DNA of 64,000 nt from Bilifractor sp002394235 (GCF_052118845.1 NZ_JBQKGJ010000020.1:1-64000), one strand, 5' to 3'. Positions 1-8,680 are shown, counted from the first letter of the stretch. Program-made: numbers and translations. Notes: generated by a model from the sequence alone, not told the origin.

Positions 1-49
1 TCCTATAGACGATAAATCTTGAAAGACTTAACTATATCCCTCCTATACG

Positions 50-110
50 ACTGTGGTGATGTTAAGAGAATCTAAAGAATCCCACGGCTTCAGCCGTGGG
101 AGTATGTCAA
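50..110 (+). mobile_element. Right end of an IS200/IS605-type element
   Basis: A perfect 8-bp stem CCCACGGC / GCCGTGGG with a TTCA loop lies at 81-100 and is followed by AGTATGTCAA. This is the form of the right-end hairpin of many Firmicute IS200/IS605 (tnpB-carrying) elements, whose 3' terminus also forms the scaffold end of the TnpB omega-RNA. The presumed body of the element lies left of the window, so no transposase is seen. The element ends about 7 nt before the ilvB ribosome site. The left boundary given here is approximate. The assignment rests on recalled family appearance, not on a search. Confidence 0.6.
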
Positions 111-128
111 AAGATTGGAGGAAGAAGA

Positions 129-1751
129 ATGAATGGTGCAGAGGCAATGGTGAAGTGTCTGGAAGCGGAGGGCGTTACCAAGATTTTCGGAATTCCGGGA
201 GTCGCGATTGCGCCTTTTTACGATGCGCTCTATGATGCGCCGTCGATTGAGCACATTCTGGTGCGTCAGGAGCAGGCGGCCGGCCATGAGGCGAGCGGCT
301 ATGCCCGCGTGTCCAGGAAGACAGCGGTCTGTGTGACCTCTTCCGGTCCCGGAGCGACGAATCTGATCACGGCGCTTGCTACCGCGTATGCGGACAGCAT
401 TCCGATTGTGGCGATTACCGGCCAGGTGAACAGTTCCCTTCTGGGAAGGGATGTGTTCCAGGAGGCGGATATGAGAGGCGCCACAGAATCTTTTGTAAAA
501 TACAGCTACCTTGTCAAGAACGCGGACGACATTCCCCGTATCTTCAAGGAGGCTTTCTATATCGCGTCCAGCGGGCGCAAGGGTCCGGTACTGATTGATA
601 TTCCATGTGACGTACAGAGCGCTGCCTTAAAGAAGGTATTTGTGTATCCCGAGGAGGTAAATCTCCGGGGGTATAAGCCGAACACGAAGGTAAACGCGCA
701 GCAGCTCTCGAAGGTGGTGACAGCCATCAATAAGGCGAAAAAACCGCTGATTTGTGTCGGCGGCGGAGTGATCCTCGGAAACGGGGAGGAGCTGGTGCGG
801 GCTTTCTGCGAGAAGAATCAGATTCCTCTTGTGCATACCATGATGGGTATGGGAGTCCTTCCGAAGGCGCATCCGCTGTACTTCGGCATGCTGGGCAACA
901 ACGGCAAGCCGTACGCGAACCGCGCGGTATCGAATAGTGATCTTCTGATCGTGGTCGGGGCCAGAATCGCCGACCGCGCTGTTCCGAAGCCGGAGAACCT
1001 GGAAAAACAGGTCAACATCATTCACATCGATATCGATTCTGCCGAGATCGGCAAGAACCTTGGACCGACGATCCCGCTTGTGGCGGATGTGCGGCTTGTA
1101 TTCCAGGCGCTTCTGGACGCGGACATTCATGTAGACACGAGTGCGTGGCTGGAGCAGCTGGAGGAAATCAAGCACAGCACGGTTGATCATCGGAAGTTCA
1201 GTGATGCTCTTGTGAATCCGATGACGCTGGTGCAGCATCTGTCGGAAAAAATGGACGACGACGCGATTTATATCGCGGATGTCGGCCAGAATCAGCTCTG
1301 GTCGGCAGACAACTACATCATGAAGAACGGCCGTTTCCTGACGACCGGCGGAATGGGAACGATGGGATATTCCATTCCGGCTGCGATCGGCGCCAAGCTT
1401 GTGGATCCGTCCCGGCAGGTGGTTGCCGTGTGCGGAGACGGTGATTTTCAGATGTCGATGTTTGAACTGGGAACGATTGCCGTGAATAAGATTCCGGTGA
1501 AGATTCTGGTGATGCGCAACACATACCTGGGTCTGGTCCGCGAGCACCAGGAGAAGAAGTACCATAAGCGTTACTCGGGAGTGCAGCTGCATAAATATCC
1601 GCATTATGACAAGCTGGCGGAAGCCTACGACATGGATTATTTTTACGCGGATTCCAATGAGACCCTGGACGATGAACTCGACAGATTCCTGGCGTGCCCG
1701 GGGGCGTGCATCATGGTCTGCGAGATTGACTCCGCGAACAACACAAATTAA
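129..1751 (+). CDS. ilvB: Acetolactate synthase large (catalytic) subunit
   Basis: This ThDP- and FAD-dependent enzyme condenses two pyruvates to acetolactate, or pyruvate with 2-oxobutyrate, the first common step of valine, leucine and isoleucine synthesis. The 540-residue product has the N-terminal ThDP region with EQAAGHEASGYAR (the Glu that activates ThDP), a central FAD/linker domain, and a C-terminal GDGDFQMSMFELGT ThDP-Mg motif. The ATG at 129 follows GGAGGAAGAAG; an upstream in-frame start at 96 lies inside the IS end and is rejected. ilvN follows after 14 nt, so the two subunits are co-transcribed. The usual long leader is absent because an IS right end abuts the gene. The C-terminal motif RNTYLGLVREHQ differs mildly from the common NNxYLGMVRQWQ. 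Confidence 0.93.
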   Translation: MNGAEAMVKCLEAEGVTKIFGIPGVAIAPFYDALYDAPSIEHILVRQEQAAGHEASGYARVSRKTAVCVTSSGPGATNLITALATAYADSIPIVAITGQVNSSLLGRDVFQEADMRGATESFVKYSYLVKNADDIPRIFKEAFYIASSGRKGPVLIDIPCDVQSAALKKVFVYPEEVNLRGYKPNTKVNAQQLSKVVTAINKAKKPLICVGGGVILGNGEELVRAFCEKNQIPLVHTMMGMGVLPKAHPLYFGMLGNNGKPYANRAVSNSDLLIVVGARIADRAVPKPENLEKQVNIIHIDIDSAEIGKNLGPTIPLVADVRLVFQALLDADIHVDTSAWLEQLEEIKHSTVDHRKFSDALVNPMTLVQHLSEKMDDDAIYIADVGQNQLWSADNYIMKNGRFLTTGGMGTMGYSIPAAIGAKLVDPSRQVVAVCGDGDFQMSMFELGTIAVNKIPVKILVMRNTYLGLVREHQEKKYHKRYSGVQLHKYPHYDKLAEAYDMDYFYADSNETLDDELDRFLACPGACIMVCEIDSANNTN

Positions 1752-1765
1752 GGAGGGCGCGAAAA

Positions 1766-2239
1766 ATGAAAGGTATTTTTTCCGTACTGGTAGAGAATAA
1801 GGACGGCGTACTCTCCGGAATTTCCGGTCTGTTCGCGAGAAGGGGCTACAATATAGATAGCCTTGCCGTAGGTGAGACGGAGAGGAAGGATGTCTCCAGT
1901 ATGACCATTGTGTCTACGGGAGATCAGAGAACAATTGACCAGATCGAGAAGCATCTGAACAAAAAGGTGGATGTCATCAAGGTGCGCCGGCTGGACGAAC
2001 CGAGGTGTGTTGAGCTTGAGACCATGCTGATCAAGGTCTCCTATTCCCAGACCAACCGGTCTTCTCTCATTGAGATCTGCAGCGTCATGGGAGCGAAAAT
2101 TCGTCACGTAGCGCCGAAAAACATGGTGATCCTGATTACGGATGAGCCGGATACCATCAATGAATTCATTGAACTGGTGAGAAGCTTTGGAATTCTTGAG
2201 CTTCAGCGGACCGGCGTTATCGCGATGTCGAAGGGCTGA
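1766..2239 (+). CDS. ilvN: Acetolactate synthase small (regulatory) subunit
   Basis: This is the valine-sensing subunit that activates the catalytic subunit and confers feedback inhibition. The 157-residue protein starts MKGIFSVLVENKDGVLSGISG, an ACT domain with the GLFARRGYNIDSL effector-site motif (about residues 1-75), followed by the C-terminal ALS_ss domain. The ATG lies 7 nt after AGGAGGGCG. It pairs with ilvB immediately upstream. Its last 51 bases (17 codons including the stop) are part of a 61-bp unit that is repeated twice more after the stop codon (2189-2371), so the gene end looks tandemly duplicated. Confidence 0.93.
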   Translation: MKGIFSVLVENKDGVLSGISGLFARRGYNIDSLAVGETERKDVSSMTIVSTGDQRTIDQIEKHLNKKVDVIKVRRLDEPRCVELETMLIKVSYSQTNRSSLIEICSVMGAKIRHVAPKNMVILITDEPDTINEFIELVRSFGILELQRTGVIAMSKG

Positions 2240-2371
2240 GCAGAGTTTTGGAATTCTTGGGCTTCAGCGGACCTGCGTCATCGCGATGTCGAAGGGCTGA
2301 GCAGAGTTTTGAAATTCTTGAGCTTCAGCGGACCGGCGTTATCGCGATGCTGAAGGGCTGAGCAGAGCGGA
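2189..2371 (+). repeat. Three tandem 61-bp copies of the ilvN 3' end
   Basis: Units start at 2189, 2250 and 2311, each opening with GGAATTCTTG or a one-base variant and containing GCTTCAGCGGAC and GGCTGAGCAGAG. The first unit contains the ilvN stop codon; the others are non-coding because 61 is not a multiple of 3. The array runs up to the ribosome site of the following glycosidase gene. The third unit differs from the first two in reading GATGCTGAAGGG, which gives it a CTTCAGC / GCTGAAG inverted repeat. Confidence 0.95.
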
Positions 2372-2378
2372 GGAAAAA

Positions 2379-4040
2379 ATGACGAAACAGGCATTTAACC
2401 CGTATTTACCACTGGATGAATATGTCCCGGACGGTGAGCCGCATGTATTCGGAGACCGCGTGTATGTTTTCGGTTCCCATGACAGGGCAAATGCCGCCAC
2501 CTTTTGTGCCAGGGACTATGTCGGGTGGTCGGCTCCCGTTGATGACCTCGGAAACTGGACCTGCGCGGGGACGATCTACAGCGCGAAACAGGATCCGCTG
2601 TACAATGCAGGGAAAATGGCGTACATGTACGCACCGGACTGCGTCCGCGGAAAGGATGGCAGATATTATCTGTATTACTGCATGGCAGGCTACCGCGGAA
2701 AGGGTGGCTACAGCAACCCGGTCAGCGTTGCCGTGGCGGATGAGCCGAACGGACACTACGAGTATCTGGGCATCGTCCGAGACAGCGAAGGAAACCCTCT
2801 GACAAAATATGTCTGCTTTGATCCGGCAGTTCTGAACGACGACGGCGTGATCCGCCTGTATTACGGAACATACTACGGTTTTTCGCACAGAATGCCCCCT
2901 GCGGCGGCGCGGAAAATGATGGAAAAGATGTTCGGGCGCACGGCAGAGGAAATCCGGGCGGTAAAGGGCGAGGTTGACGGCGCCTGCATGGTGGAACTGG
3001 AGGACGACATGCTCACGGCCAGATCGGAGCCTGTGAAGATTGTCCCGGACGAATTCGTGAAGAGCGGGCATCCGTTTTTTGAGGGAAGCTCAATTCGGCG
3101 TGTGAAATACCGGGTGAGGGTTGAAGAAGATACATCGGCGGGAAAAGAGACGCCGGCGGATGAACAGCTGTCGGCGGGAAAAGAGACGCCGGCAGATGAA
3201 CTGTCCCGAGCGGAAGAGGCCGGAGTGAGGAGTGAAAGCAGAAAAACGGTTCGTGACACGAATTATGAGATCCGGAAGATGTACATTTTTGTGTATTCTT
3301 CGAGACAGAATCACGAGCTGTGCTATGCCACCAGCGAATATCCGGATCATGGCTTTACGTTCCGCGGGACGATTATTTCAAACGGCGATATCTACCTGGA
3401 TGGAAGGAAGCCGTCCAAAAGGCTGAACCATACGGGGACGAACCATGGAGGCATCGAGTACATCAACGGGCAGTGGTATGTCTTTTATCACCGGCTGACG
3501 AATATGAGCGATTACAGCCGGCAGGGATGTGCGGAGCCGATTGAGGTTCTGGAAGACGGTACAATCGATCAGGTGGAGATGACCAGCTGCGGCCTGAACG
3601 GCGGTCCGCTGAAGGCGGAGGGCACCTATCCGGCGGCGATCTGCTGCAATCTGACAAACGGGAGAATGCGGCACGGATCGAATGCCGGCATGGACTATCA
3701 CGCGCCGAGAATCATGTGCAGCAGAATTCCCGGGACGAAGGGGAAGGAGCAGGAAACGTATGTCGGCCGGATCAGCAGCGATACGATCATCGGCTACAAA
3801 TATTTTCAGTTCGACGGCGAGGAGGTTACAATCACCGTTACGATGCGGGGACGTGGAGACGGCGTTCTGTACGTGATTACGGGTGACGACGGAGAAGCTG
3901 TGGCAGAGATTGAGGTGAGCGGAAGCGGAGAGTGGAGGAAATACAGTACCTCCTGGGAACAGGAGGCGGGAACCGCGCCGCTTTATTTGGCCTTTGAGGG
4001 AAAAGGTCAGTTTGATCTGCTTGATTTTTCACTTGGCTGA
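2379..4040 (+). CDS. Glycoside hydrolase family 43-like protein
   Basis: This 553-residue protein resembles GH43 beta-xylosidases/alpha-arabinofuranosidases, five-bladed propeller enzymes acting on plant xylan or arabinan oligomers. The N-terminus contains NPYLPLDEYVPDGEPHVFGD and VYVFGSHD, the typical first-blade Asp region; later blocks include APDCVRGKDGRYYLYY and NGQWYVFYHR. Residues about 430-553 look like a beta-sandwich carbohydrate-binding tail. No signal peptide is visible, so a cytoplasmic enzyme is inferred. ATG follows GCGGAGGAAAAA. An odd charged insert at about residues 248-290 carries two 12-residue copies of SAGKETPADEQL (36-bp DNA repeats), probably a loop expansion. The exact substrate is unknown. 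Confidence 0.75.
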   Translation: MTKQAFNPYLPLDEYVPDGEPHVFGDRVYVFGSHDRANAATFCARDYVGWSAPVDDLGNWTCAGTIYSAKQDPLYNAGKMAYMYAPDCVRGKDGRYYLYYCMAGYRGKGGYSNPVSVAVADEPNGHYEYLGIVRDSEGNPLTKYVCFDPAVLNDDGVIRLYYGTYYGFSHRMPPAAARKMMEKMFGRTAEEIRAVKGEVDGACMVELEDDMLTARSEPVKIVPDEFVKSGHPFFEGSSIRRVKYRVRVEEDTSAGKETPADEQLSAGKETPADELSRAEEAGVRSESRKTVRDTNYEIRKMYIFVYSSRQNHELCYATSEYPDHGFTFRGTIISNGDIYLDGRKPSKRLNHTGTNHGGIEYINGQWYVFYHRLTNMSDYSRQGCAEPIEVLEDGTIDQVEMTSCGLNGGPLKAEGTYPAAICCNLTNGRMRHGSNAGMDYHAPRIMCSRIPGTKGKEQETYVGRISSDTIIGYKYFQFDGEEVTITVTMRGRGDGVLYVITGDDGEAVAEIEVSGSGEWRKYSTSWEQEAGTAPLYLAFEGKGQFDLLDFSLG

Positions 4041-4126
4041 GTGCTGGGGATTTGATTTTTCGTCATCTGAGGAGTCGATGTTTGACCGGATGAAAATATA
4101 TACAGTATAACAGGAGGAAATGAATC

Positions 4127-4732
4127 ATGTATATCACATGTCTTGATGTAGAAGGAGTGCTGGTACCGGAGATCTGGATCGCTTTTTCAAAGGCGAGCGG
4201 GATTCCGGAGCTGAAGAGAACGACCCGGGACGAGCCGGATTACAATAAGCTGATGAATTGGAGACTTGGAATCCTGAAGGAGCACGGCCTCGGTCTTAAG
4301 GAAATACAGGATGTCATCGCGACCATAGATCCGCTGGAGGGCGCGCGTGAGTTTCTGGACGAGCTGCGTTCCTTTACGCAGGTCATTCTGATTTCGGATA
4401 CGTTTGAGCAGTTTGCGGCACCTCTGATGAAGAAGCTGGGCAATCCGACGTTGTTCTGCAACACGCTGGATGTGGCGGATAACGGGGAAATCACCGGCTT
4501 CCGCATGCGCTGCGAGCAGTCCAAGCTGACCACCGTGAAGGCACTGCAGTCCATCGGATTCGATACGATCGCGAGCGGAGACAGCTATAACGATCTGGGA
4601 ATGATTCAGGCCAGCAAGGCCGGATTCCTGTTCCGCAGCACGGAGAAGATCAAGGCGGATCATCCGGAGATTCCGGCTTTTGAGGAATACGGTGATCTTC
4701 TTCAGGCGATCCGGAAGGCTATGGCTGAGTGA
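4127..4732 (+). CDS. thrH: ThrH-like phosphoserine phosphatase / homoserine phosphotransferase
   Basis: This is a HAD-superfamily phosphatase of the ThrH type. ThrH in Pseudomonas dephosphorylates phosphoserine and can transfer the phosphate to homoserine. The 201-residue protein has HAD motif I near the N-terminus (LDVEGVLVPE, with nucleophile Asp7), motif II ILISDT, a Lys in QSKLTTVKAL, and motif IV GDSYNDLGM. The length fits the family. The ATG follows AGGAGGAAATGAATC. It lies downstream of ilvBN and the GH43 gene on the same strand. Whether the main role is serine or threonine metabolism cannot be told from sequence. Confidence 0.85.
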   Translation: MYITCLDVEGVLVPEIWIAFSKASGIPELKRTTRDEPDYNKLMNWRLGILKEHGLGLKEIQDVIATIDPLEGAREFLDELRSFTQVILISDTFEQFAAPLMKKLGNPTLFCNTLDVADNGEITGFRMRCEQSKLTTVKALQSIGFDTIASGDSYNDLGMIQASKAGFLFRSTEKIKADHPEIPAFEEYGDLLQAIRKAMAE

Positions 4733-4744
4733 ACGTTCACATTT

Positions 4745-4837
4745 TGTGGATAACTTGTGGACATTGTGGATAAATACCGGAGTTATGAACATCGATTTCG
4801 GGTTATCCACAGAAAAAGTACAAAATCAGGTGGATAA
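4745..4837. promoter_or_regulatory. Cluster of DnaA boxes
   Basis: Three perfect 9-mers occur in 67 bp: TGTGGATAA at 4745-4753 and 4765-4773, and its complement TTATCCACA at 4803-4811. Near-matches are TGTGGACAT at 4756-4764 and GGTGGATAA at 4829-4837. The consensus TTATNCACA is the established DnaA site. There is no dnaA, dnaN or long AT-rich unwinding element nearby, so this is more likely a DnaA-binding cluster (titration or gene control) than an origin. The last box ends 5 nt before the next start codon, where bound DnaA could affect expression of the 4843 gene. Confidence 0.7.
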
Positions 4838-4842
4838 CGTAT

Positions 4843-5541
4843 ATGATCCGTGAGGTTGATATTGAGGATATCTGGGACGGACGGTTTTACCGGGCGGAGG
4901 ATGAGGCGCCGGTCGGATGCGGGGATTGCAGCGGGTGTTCAGACTGCTGCCGTATGACCGGGGATTCGATCGTTCTCGATCCGCTGGACATGTACCGTCT
5001 GACCTGTGGCCTGGGCAGAAGCTTTGAGGATATGATCGAGAAGGAAATTGAAATCCGCATTGTGGACGGGATGATCCTTCCGAATATCATGGAACATGAC
5101 GAAGCGGATCCGTCCAGGGAGGACGGGTGTCCGTTTCTGGACAGCAACGGACGCTGCGGAATTCACGAGATAAGACCCGGGTTCTGCCGTCTCTTTCCGT
5201 TGGGGAGATATTATCGGGATGAGGACCGGAGCTTCCGTTACTTTGTGCAGAAGGGGGAGTGCACAAAGGGCGGTTCTTCCATGGTAAAGGTATGTGACTG
5301 GATCGGCGTGCCGGAGGAGGAGACGGGGCGGTATGAAGCCTATATCAATACCTGGCATTTTTTCCTGAAGGATTTGAGCGCAAGGCTCGGTATGCTTACG
5401 GACCGGAGCAGGGATCAGGTGACGCGGTATGTGCTTCAGATCTTCTATGTGATGCCGTATCAGGCCGGGACGGATTTCTATGTGCAGTTTGACCGGAGAA
5501 TGAACAGGGCGCGAGAGGGGCTGGCACCGCTGCTTCGGTAA
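4843..5541 (+). CDS. YkgJ-type cysteine-cluster protein
   Basis: This 232-residue protein belongs to the YkgJ/UPF0153 group, defined by a cysteine cluster thought to bind Zn or an Fe-S centre; the function is unknown. Visible here are C26-x2-C29-x2-C32-x2-C35-C36 and a second set, CPFLDSNGRCGIHEIRPGFC, giving the eight-cysteine pattern typical of the family. There is no signal peptide or membrane segment. The start ATG at 4843 is preceded by GGTGGATAACGTAT, which is both a weak ribosome site and a DnaA-like box. It is followed 24 nt later by the repeat-bearing membrane protein. Confidence 0.8.
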   Translation: MIREVDIEDIWDGRFYRAEDEAPVGCGDCSGCSDCCRMTGDSIVLDPLDMYRLTCGLGRSFEDMIEKEIEIRIVDGMILPNIMEHDEADPSREDGCPFLDSNGRCGIHEIRPGFCRLFPLGRYYRDEDRSFRYFVQKGECTKGGSSMVKVCDWIGVPEEETGRYEAYINTWHFFLKDLSARLGMLTDRSRDQVTRYVLQIFYVMPYQAGTDFYVQFDRRMNRAREGLAPLLR

Positions 5542-5565
5542 TATTTTTGAAGGGAAGCGTTTGTC

Positions 5566-7209
5566 ATGAATTCTTTTTATCTGTCGCATTACTTTGATTT
5601 TAAGAATGCGGGACCTTTTTTTCTGGTCTCGTTTCTGTGTCTGGCCGGGGTTCTGGCTGTCATTCTGGTCGCGGCGCGCGTGCAGACCGGTTATCATGGC
5701 AGGAAGGACGCGGTAAATATGGATACCCGGACGCTGAAAGCGGTTCGGAAAACACATTTTTCTCTGATTGAGAGTTTTTACGAGATGGTGTTCTCGAGTA
5801 CGGCTGTGCTGCTCTTCCTGAGCGTATACTATTTACTGGACGAGTACTGGTCGCCGCTGTCACAGTACTGGTTCAAGTACAGAGATATACTGCTGTTGGT
5901 CTTCATTCTGCTTTCGGTTTTGGTTACGAGCTGGTTTGACGTGGCTCTTGTTCGTCTTACGCATATCAAGTCGGAGCAGAAGGCCTGTATCCGGCTTTTA
6001 AGCTCGTTCTACATCATTCTGATTCTGCTCTATATCAAGGTGATCTACCAGGACGACAACTATGACACGCTGATCCAGTATTTTCTGCTGCTGGCCGCAG
6101 GCCGTTTCCTGTATTTCGATTTTACCTGGGACTGGTTCAAGGAGACGGTCGCCGGTCTGTGGAGAAACCTGCCGCTTCTGGGGTTGATGGCAGGGTATTC
6201 CGCGATTGTATGCTGGTACGGCTTTAAGGTGGACTTTCTCCTGAAGTCGAACGGAGTGATCGTGAGTACGCTGATTGCCCATCTGTTCATGGACCTGTGC
6301 ATTTTTGTCATGCACAAGACCAGGCTTCTGCGCTTCTTTATTCCGTCGGATGCGGACAAGGATGCGGCACTTCGCGAGGCGCAGGCGGCGGCAAGCCGCA
6401 GAACAGCTGCGCAGCGCGCGGCGGGCATGGAGAACAGAAACTACGCACAGCGCGCGGCGGATGTGGAAAACAGAAATTACGCGCAGCGCGCGGCAGATGC
6501 GGAGAACAAGAACTACGCGCAGCGGATGGCGGAAGCCGCCGGAAATCGGGATCTGCGCGGATATGACGGCAGCGCTCATCGGGCAGAGCCGGAGACTCAT
6601 CTGAATTACGCGCAGCGGATGGGAGATGCGGAGAGCAGATACTATGCGCAGCGCGCGGCGGACGCGGAGAGCAGATATTATGCGCGGCGCGCGGCGGACG
6701 CGGAGAGCAGATACTATGCGCAGCGCGCGGCGAATGTGGAAAACAGAAATTACGCGCAGCGGATGGCGGAAGCCGCCGGGAATCCGGATCTGCGCGGATA
6801 TGACGGCAGCGCTCATCGGGCAGAGCCGGAGACTCATCTGAATTACGCGCAGCGGATGGGAGACGCGGAGAGCAGATATTATGCGCAGCGTGCGGCGGAC
6901 GCGGAGAGCAGATACTATGCGCAGCGCGCGGCGGATGTGGAGAATAGAAATTATGCACAGCGCGCGGCGGATGTGGAGAACAGGAACTACGCGCAGCGGA
7001 TGGGTTTGCGTCAGGACGTGCAGGATGTGGAAGAACATGAGGGCACACATATTATCCGGAACCCGGAAGAGCTCAGGCCGGAGGAAGACGAGATACACAT
7101 TCCCGAATACAAGCTGGATGAGACGGAGCGGAATGCTCTTGCGCACGATGCCCGCATGGGAAATTCGAAGCATCTGAATTATTATCAGAGAAAGAAAGAG
7201 GAAGAATAA
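5566..7209 (+). CDS. Multispanning membrane protein with 11-residue Ala/Arg repeats
   Basis: I do not recognise this 547-residue protein. The N-terminal half (about residues 10-250) has around seven hydrophobic segments, for example FLVSFLCLAGVLAVILVAA, ILLLVFILLSVLVTSWF and LLGLMAGYSAIVCWYGF. Residues about 285-483 are cytoplasmic-looking repeats of the form NYAQRAADVEN or YYAQRAADAES. The 11-residue unit (33 bp) is nested in a 79-codon super-repeat that also carries GNRDLRGYDGSAHRAEPETH (copies 237 bp apart). The acidic tail ends with HLNYYQRKKEEE, an echo of the repeat. The start ATG follows GAAGGGAAGC. Its stop codon directly touches the ATG of the aminopeptidase gene, implying translational coupling. 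The repeats may form a helical scaffold or RNA/protein-binding tail; this is inference. Confidence 0.8.
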   Translation: MNSFYLSHYFDFKNAGPFFLVSFLCLAGVLAVILVAARVQTGYHGRKDAVNMDTRTLKAVRKTHFSLIESFYEMVFSSTAVLLFLSVYYLLDEYWSPLSQYWFKYRDILLLVFILLSVLVTSWFDVALVRLTHIKSEQKACIRLLSSFYIILILLYIKVIYQDDNYDTLIQYFLLLAAGRFLYFDFTWDWFKETVAGLWRNLPLLGLMAGYSAIVCWYGFKVDFLLKSNGVIVSTLIAHLFMDLCIFVMHKTRLLRFFIPSDADKDAALREAQAAASRRTAAQRAAGMENRNYAQRAADVENRNYAQRAADAENKNYAQRMAEAAGNRDLRGYDGSAHRAEPETHLNYAQRMGDAESRYYAQRAADAESRYYARRAADAESRYYAQRAANVENRNYAQRMAEAAGNPDLRGYDGSAHRAEPETHLNYAQRMGDAESRYYAQRAADAESRYYAQRAADVENRNYAQRAADVENRNYAQRMGLRQDVQDVEEHEGTHIIRNPEELRPEEDEIHIPEYKLDETERNALAHDARMGNSKHLNYYQRKKEEE

Positions 7210-8619
7210 ATGTTTGACAATGCGTCTGACCGGGTGCTGGACTTTATCCGGCGGTCACCGAGCTGTTTTCATGTTGTTGAAAATCTGAAGAACGAGCTTC
7301 TCGAGCACGATTATGAGGAGCTGAGGGAGGAAGAAAGCTGGAATCTGAAGCCGGGCGGCAGATATTTTGTGACGCGGAACGGCTCGTCCATTCTCTCTTT
7401 CCGGATTCCGGCTCTGTCGGAAGGCGGGATCAGAAGTGTCCATATCATTGCAAGTCACAGTGATTCGCCGACCTTCAAGGTAAAACCGTCGCCGGAGATC
7501 TGTGTAAATGCAGATGAGATTAAGCTGAACATTGAAAAATACGGCGGGATGCTGTGCAGTACATGGTTTGACCGTCCGCTTTCCGTCGCCGGACGAGTGC
7601 TGGTCCTGGTACCGGGAGCAGAAGGAAGATCTTCTGCATCCGGGATTGAAGGGAGCAGGGACGAAGAGACACCGGGAGGACAAGCTGAGAATTCTCCTGC
7701 ATTCAGGATCGAACAGAGACTGGTGAACATCGACCGGGATCTTCTGATGATTCCGTCACTGGCGATTCACATGAACCGGAACGCCAATGACGGCACTGCC
7801 TATAATGTGCAGAAGGACATGCTTCCGCTGTTCAGTCAGAACGGCGACCGGGAGGGGTTCCGGAAGCTGATTGCCGATGCCGCGGGCGTTGAGGAGGAGA
7901 AGGGAGAAAAAATCCTCGGAGAGGATCTCTTTCTCGTGAACCGCACACCGCAGTCGGTCTGGGGTGCGGACCGAGAGTTTATCTCGAGTCCGAAGCTGGA
8001 TGACCTGGAATGCTGCTACAGCTCCTTCCTCGGATTTGTGGATTCGGGAATGGAGGTCGGAAGCGGGACAGGAATCCTTGGCATGCATTGTGTCTTTGAT
8101 AATGAGGAGACGGGGAGCAGAAGCAAGCAGGGTGCGGAATCGACGTTCCTGCGTGATACGCTCGACCGGATCATGGACGGCCTCGGTCTCGGACGTGAGG
8201 ATTGCCATCGTATCCTTGCGAACAGCTTTATGGTATCGGCGGACAACGCGCATGCGGTGCACCCGAATTTTCCGGATAAGGCGGATCCGGTTTTGCGTCC
8301 GCGCATGAATCAGGGAATCGTCATCAAAAATCATGCCAATCAGCTGTACACCACCGACGGGGTGTCCGAGGCGATTTTCCGCTGTCTGTGCGAGGCTCAT
8401 AAAATTCCGTGTCAGGGATTTGTGAACCGGTCGGATATGCGCGGAGGTTCGACGCTCGGCAATATTTCCAATACGCAGGTGTCCATGAATACGGTGGACA
8501 TCGGCCTGGCGCAGCTGGCCATGCATTCATCCTATGAGACGGCGGGCGCCAGAGATCCGCAGTATCTGGCAATGTTTTCGAAATATTTCTTTGAGGAGAA
8601 GCTGCCGGAAATCCGGTGA
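7210..8619 (+). CDS. apeB: M18-family metalloaminopeptidase
   Basis: M18 enzymes are two-metal, dodecameric cytosolic aminopeptidases that remove N-terminal residues, often Asp/Glu, from peptides. The 469-residue protein has the metal-ligand HSDSPTF motif near residue 83, FDNEETGS with the catalytic Glu, SADNAHAVHPNF, and a C-terminal GSTLGNISNTQVSMNTVDIGLAQLAMHS region. A 30-residue low-complexity insert near residue 135 (GAEGRSSASGIEGSRDEETP and onward) is atypical. The gene starts at the base after the stop of the repeat membrane protein, with AAAGAGGAAGAA as ribosome site inside that gene. It is followed by a terminator and copy 1 of the 96-nt module. Confidence 0.9.
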   Translation: MFDNASDRVLDFIRRSPSCFHVVENLKNELLEHDYEELREEESWNLKPGGRYFVTRNGSSILSFRIPALSEGGIRSVHIIASHSDSPTFKVKPSPEICVNADEIKLNIEKYGGMLCSTWFDRPLSVAGRVLVLVPGAEGRSSASGIEGSRDEETPGGQAENSPAFRIEQRLVNIDRDLLMIPSLAIHMNRNANDGTAYNVQKDMLPLFSQNGDREGFRKLIADAAGVEEEKGEKILGEDLFLVNRTPQSVWGADREFISSPKLDDLECCYSSFLGFVDSGMEVGSGTGILGMHCVFDNEETGSRSKQGAESTFLRDTLDRIMDGLGLGREDCHRILANSFMVSADNAHAVHPNFPDKADPVLRPRMNQGIVIKNHANQLYTTDGVSEAIFRCLCEAHKIPCQGFVNRSDMRGGSTLGNISNTQVSMNTVDIGLAQLAMHSSYETAGARDPQYLAMFSKYFFEEKLPEIR

Positions 8620-8628
8620 GGCTTTTTC

Positions 8629-8680
8629 CGCGGGGTTCCGGGCTTCGCGTCCGATGCCCGGATCACCGCGGTATTTTTTT
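8629..8680 (+). terminator. Intrinsic terminator after the aminopeptidase gene
   Basis: CCGCGG and CCGGGC arms pair with GCCCGG and CCGCGG around an irregular loop and are followed directly by TATTTTTTT. The T-run merges with the first bases (TTTACGCG) of the 96-nt module. Confidence 0.75.

Noticed and set aside
4745..4840. Chromosomal replication origin
   Set aside because: Only a compact DnaA-box cluster is present; there is no dnaA/dnaN, no long AT-rich unwinding region and normal genes flank it closely.
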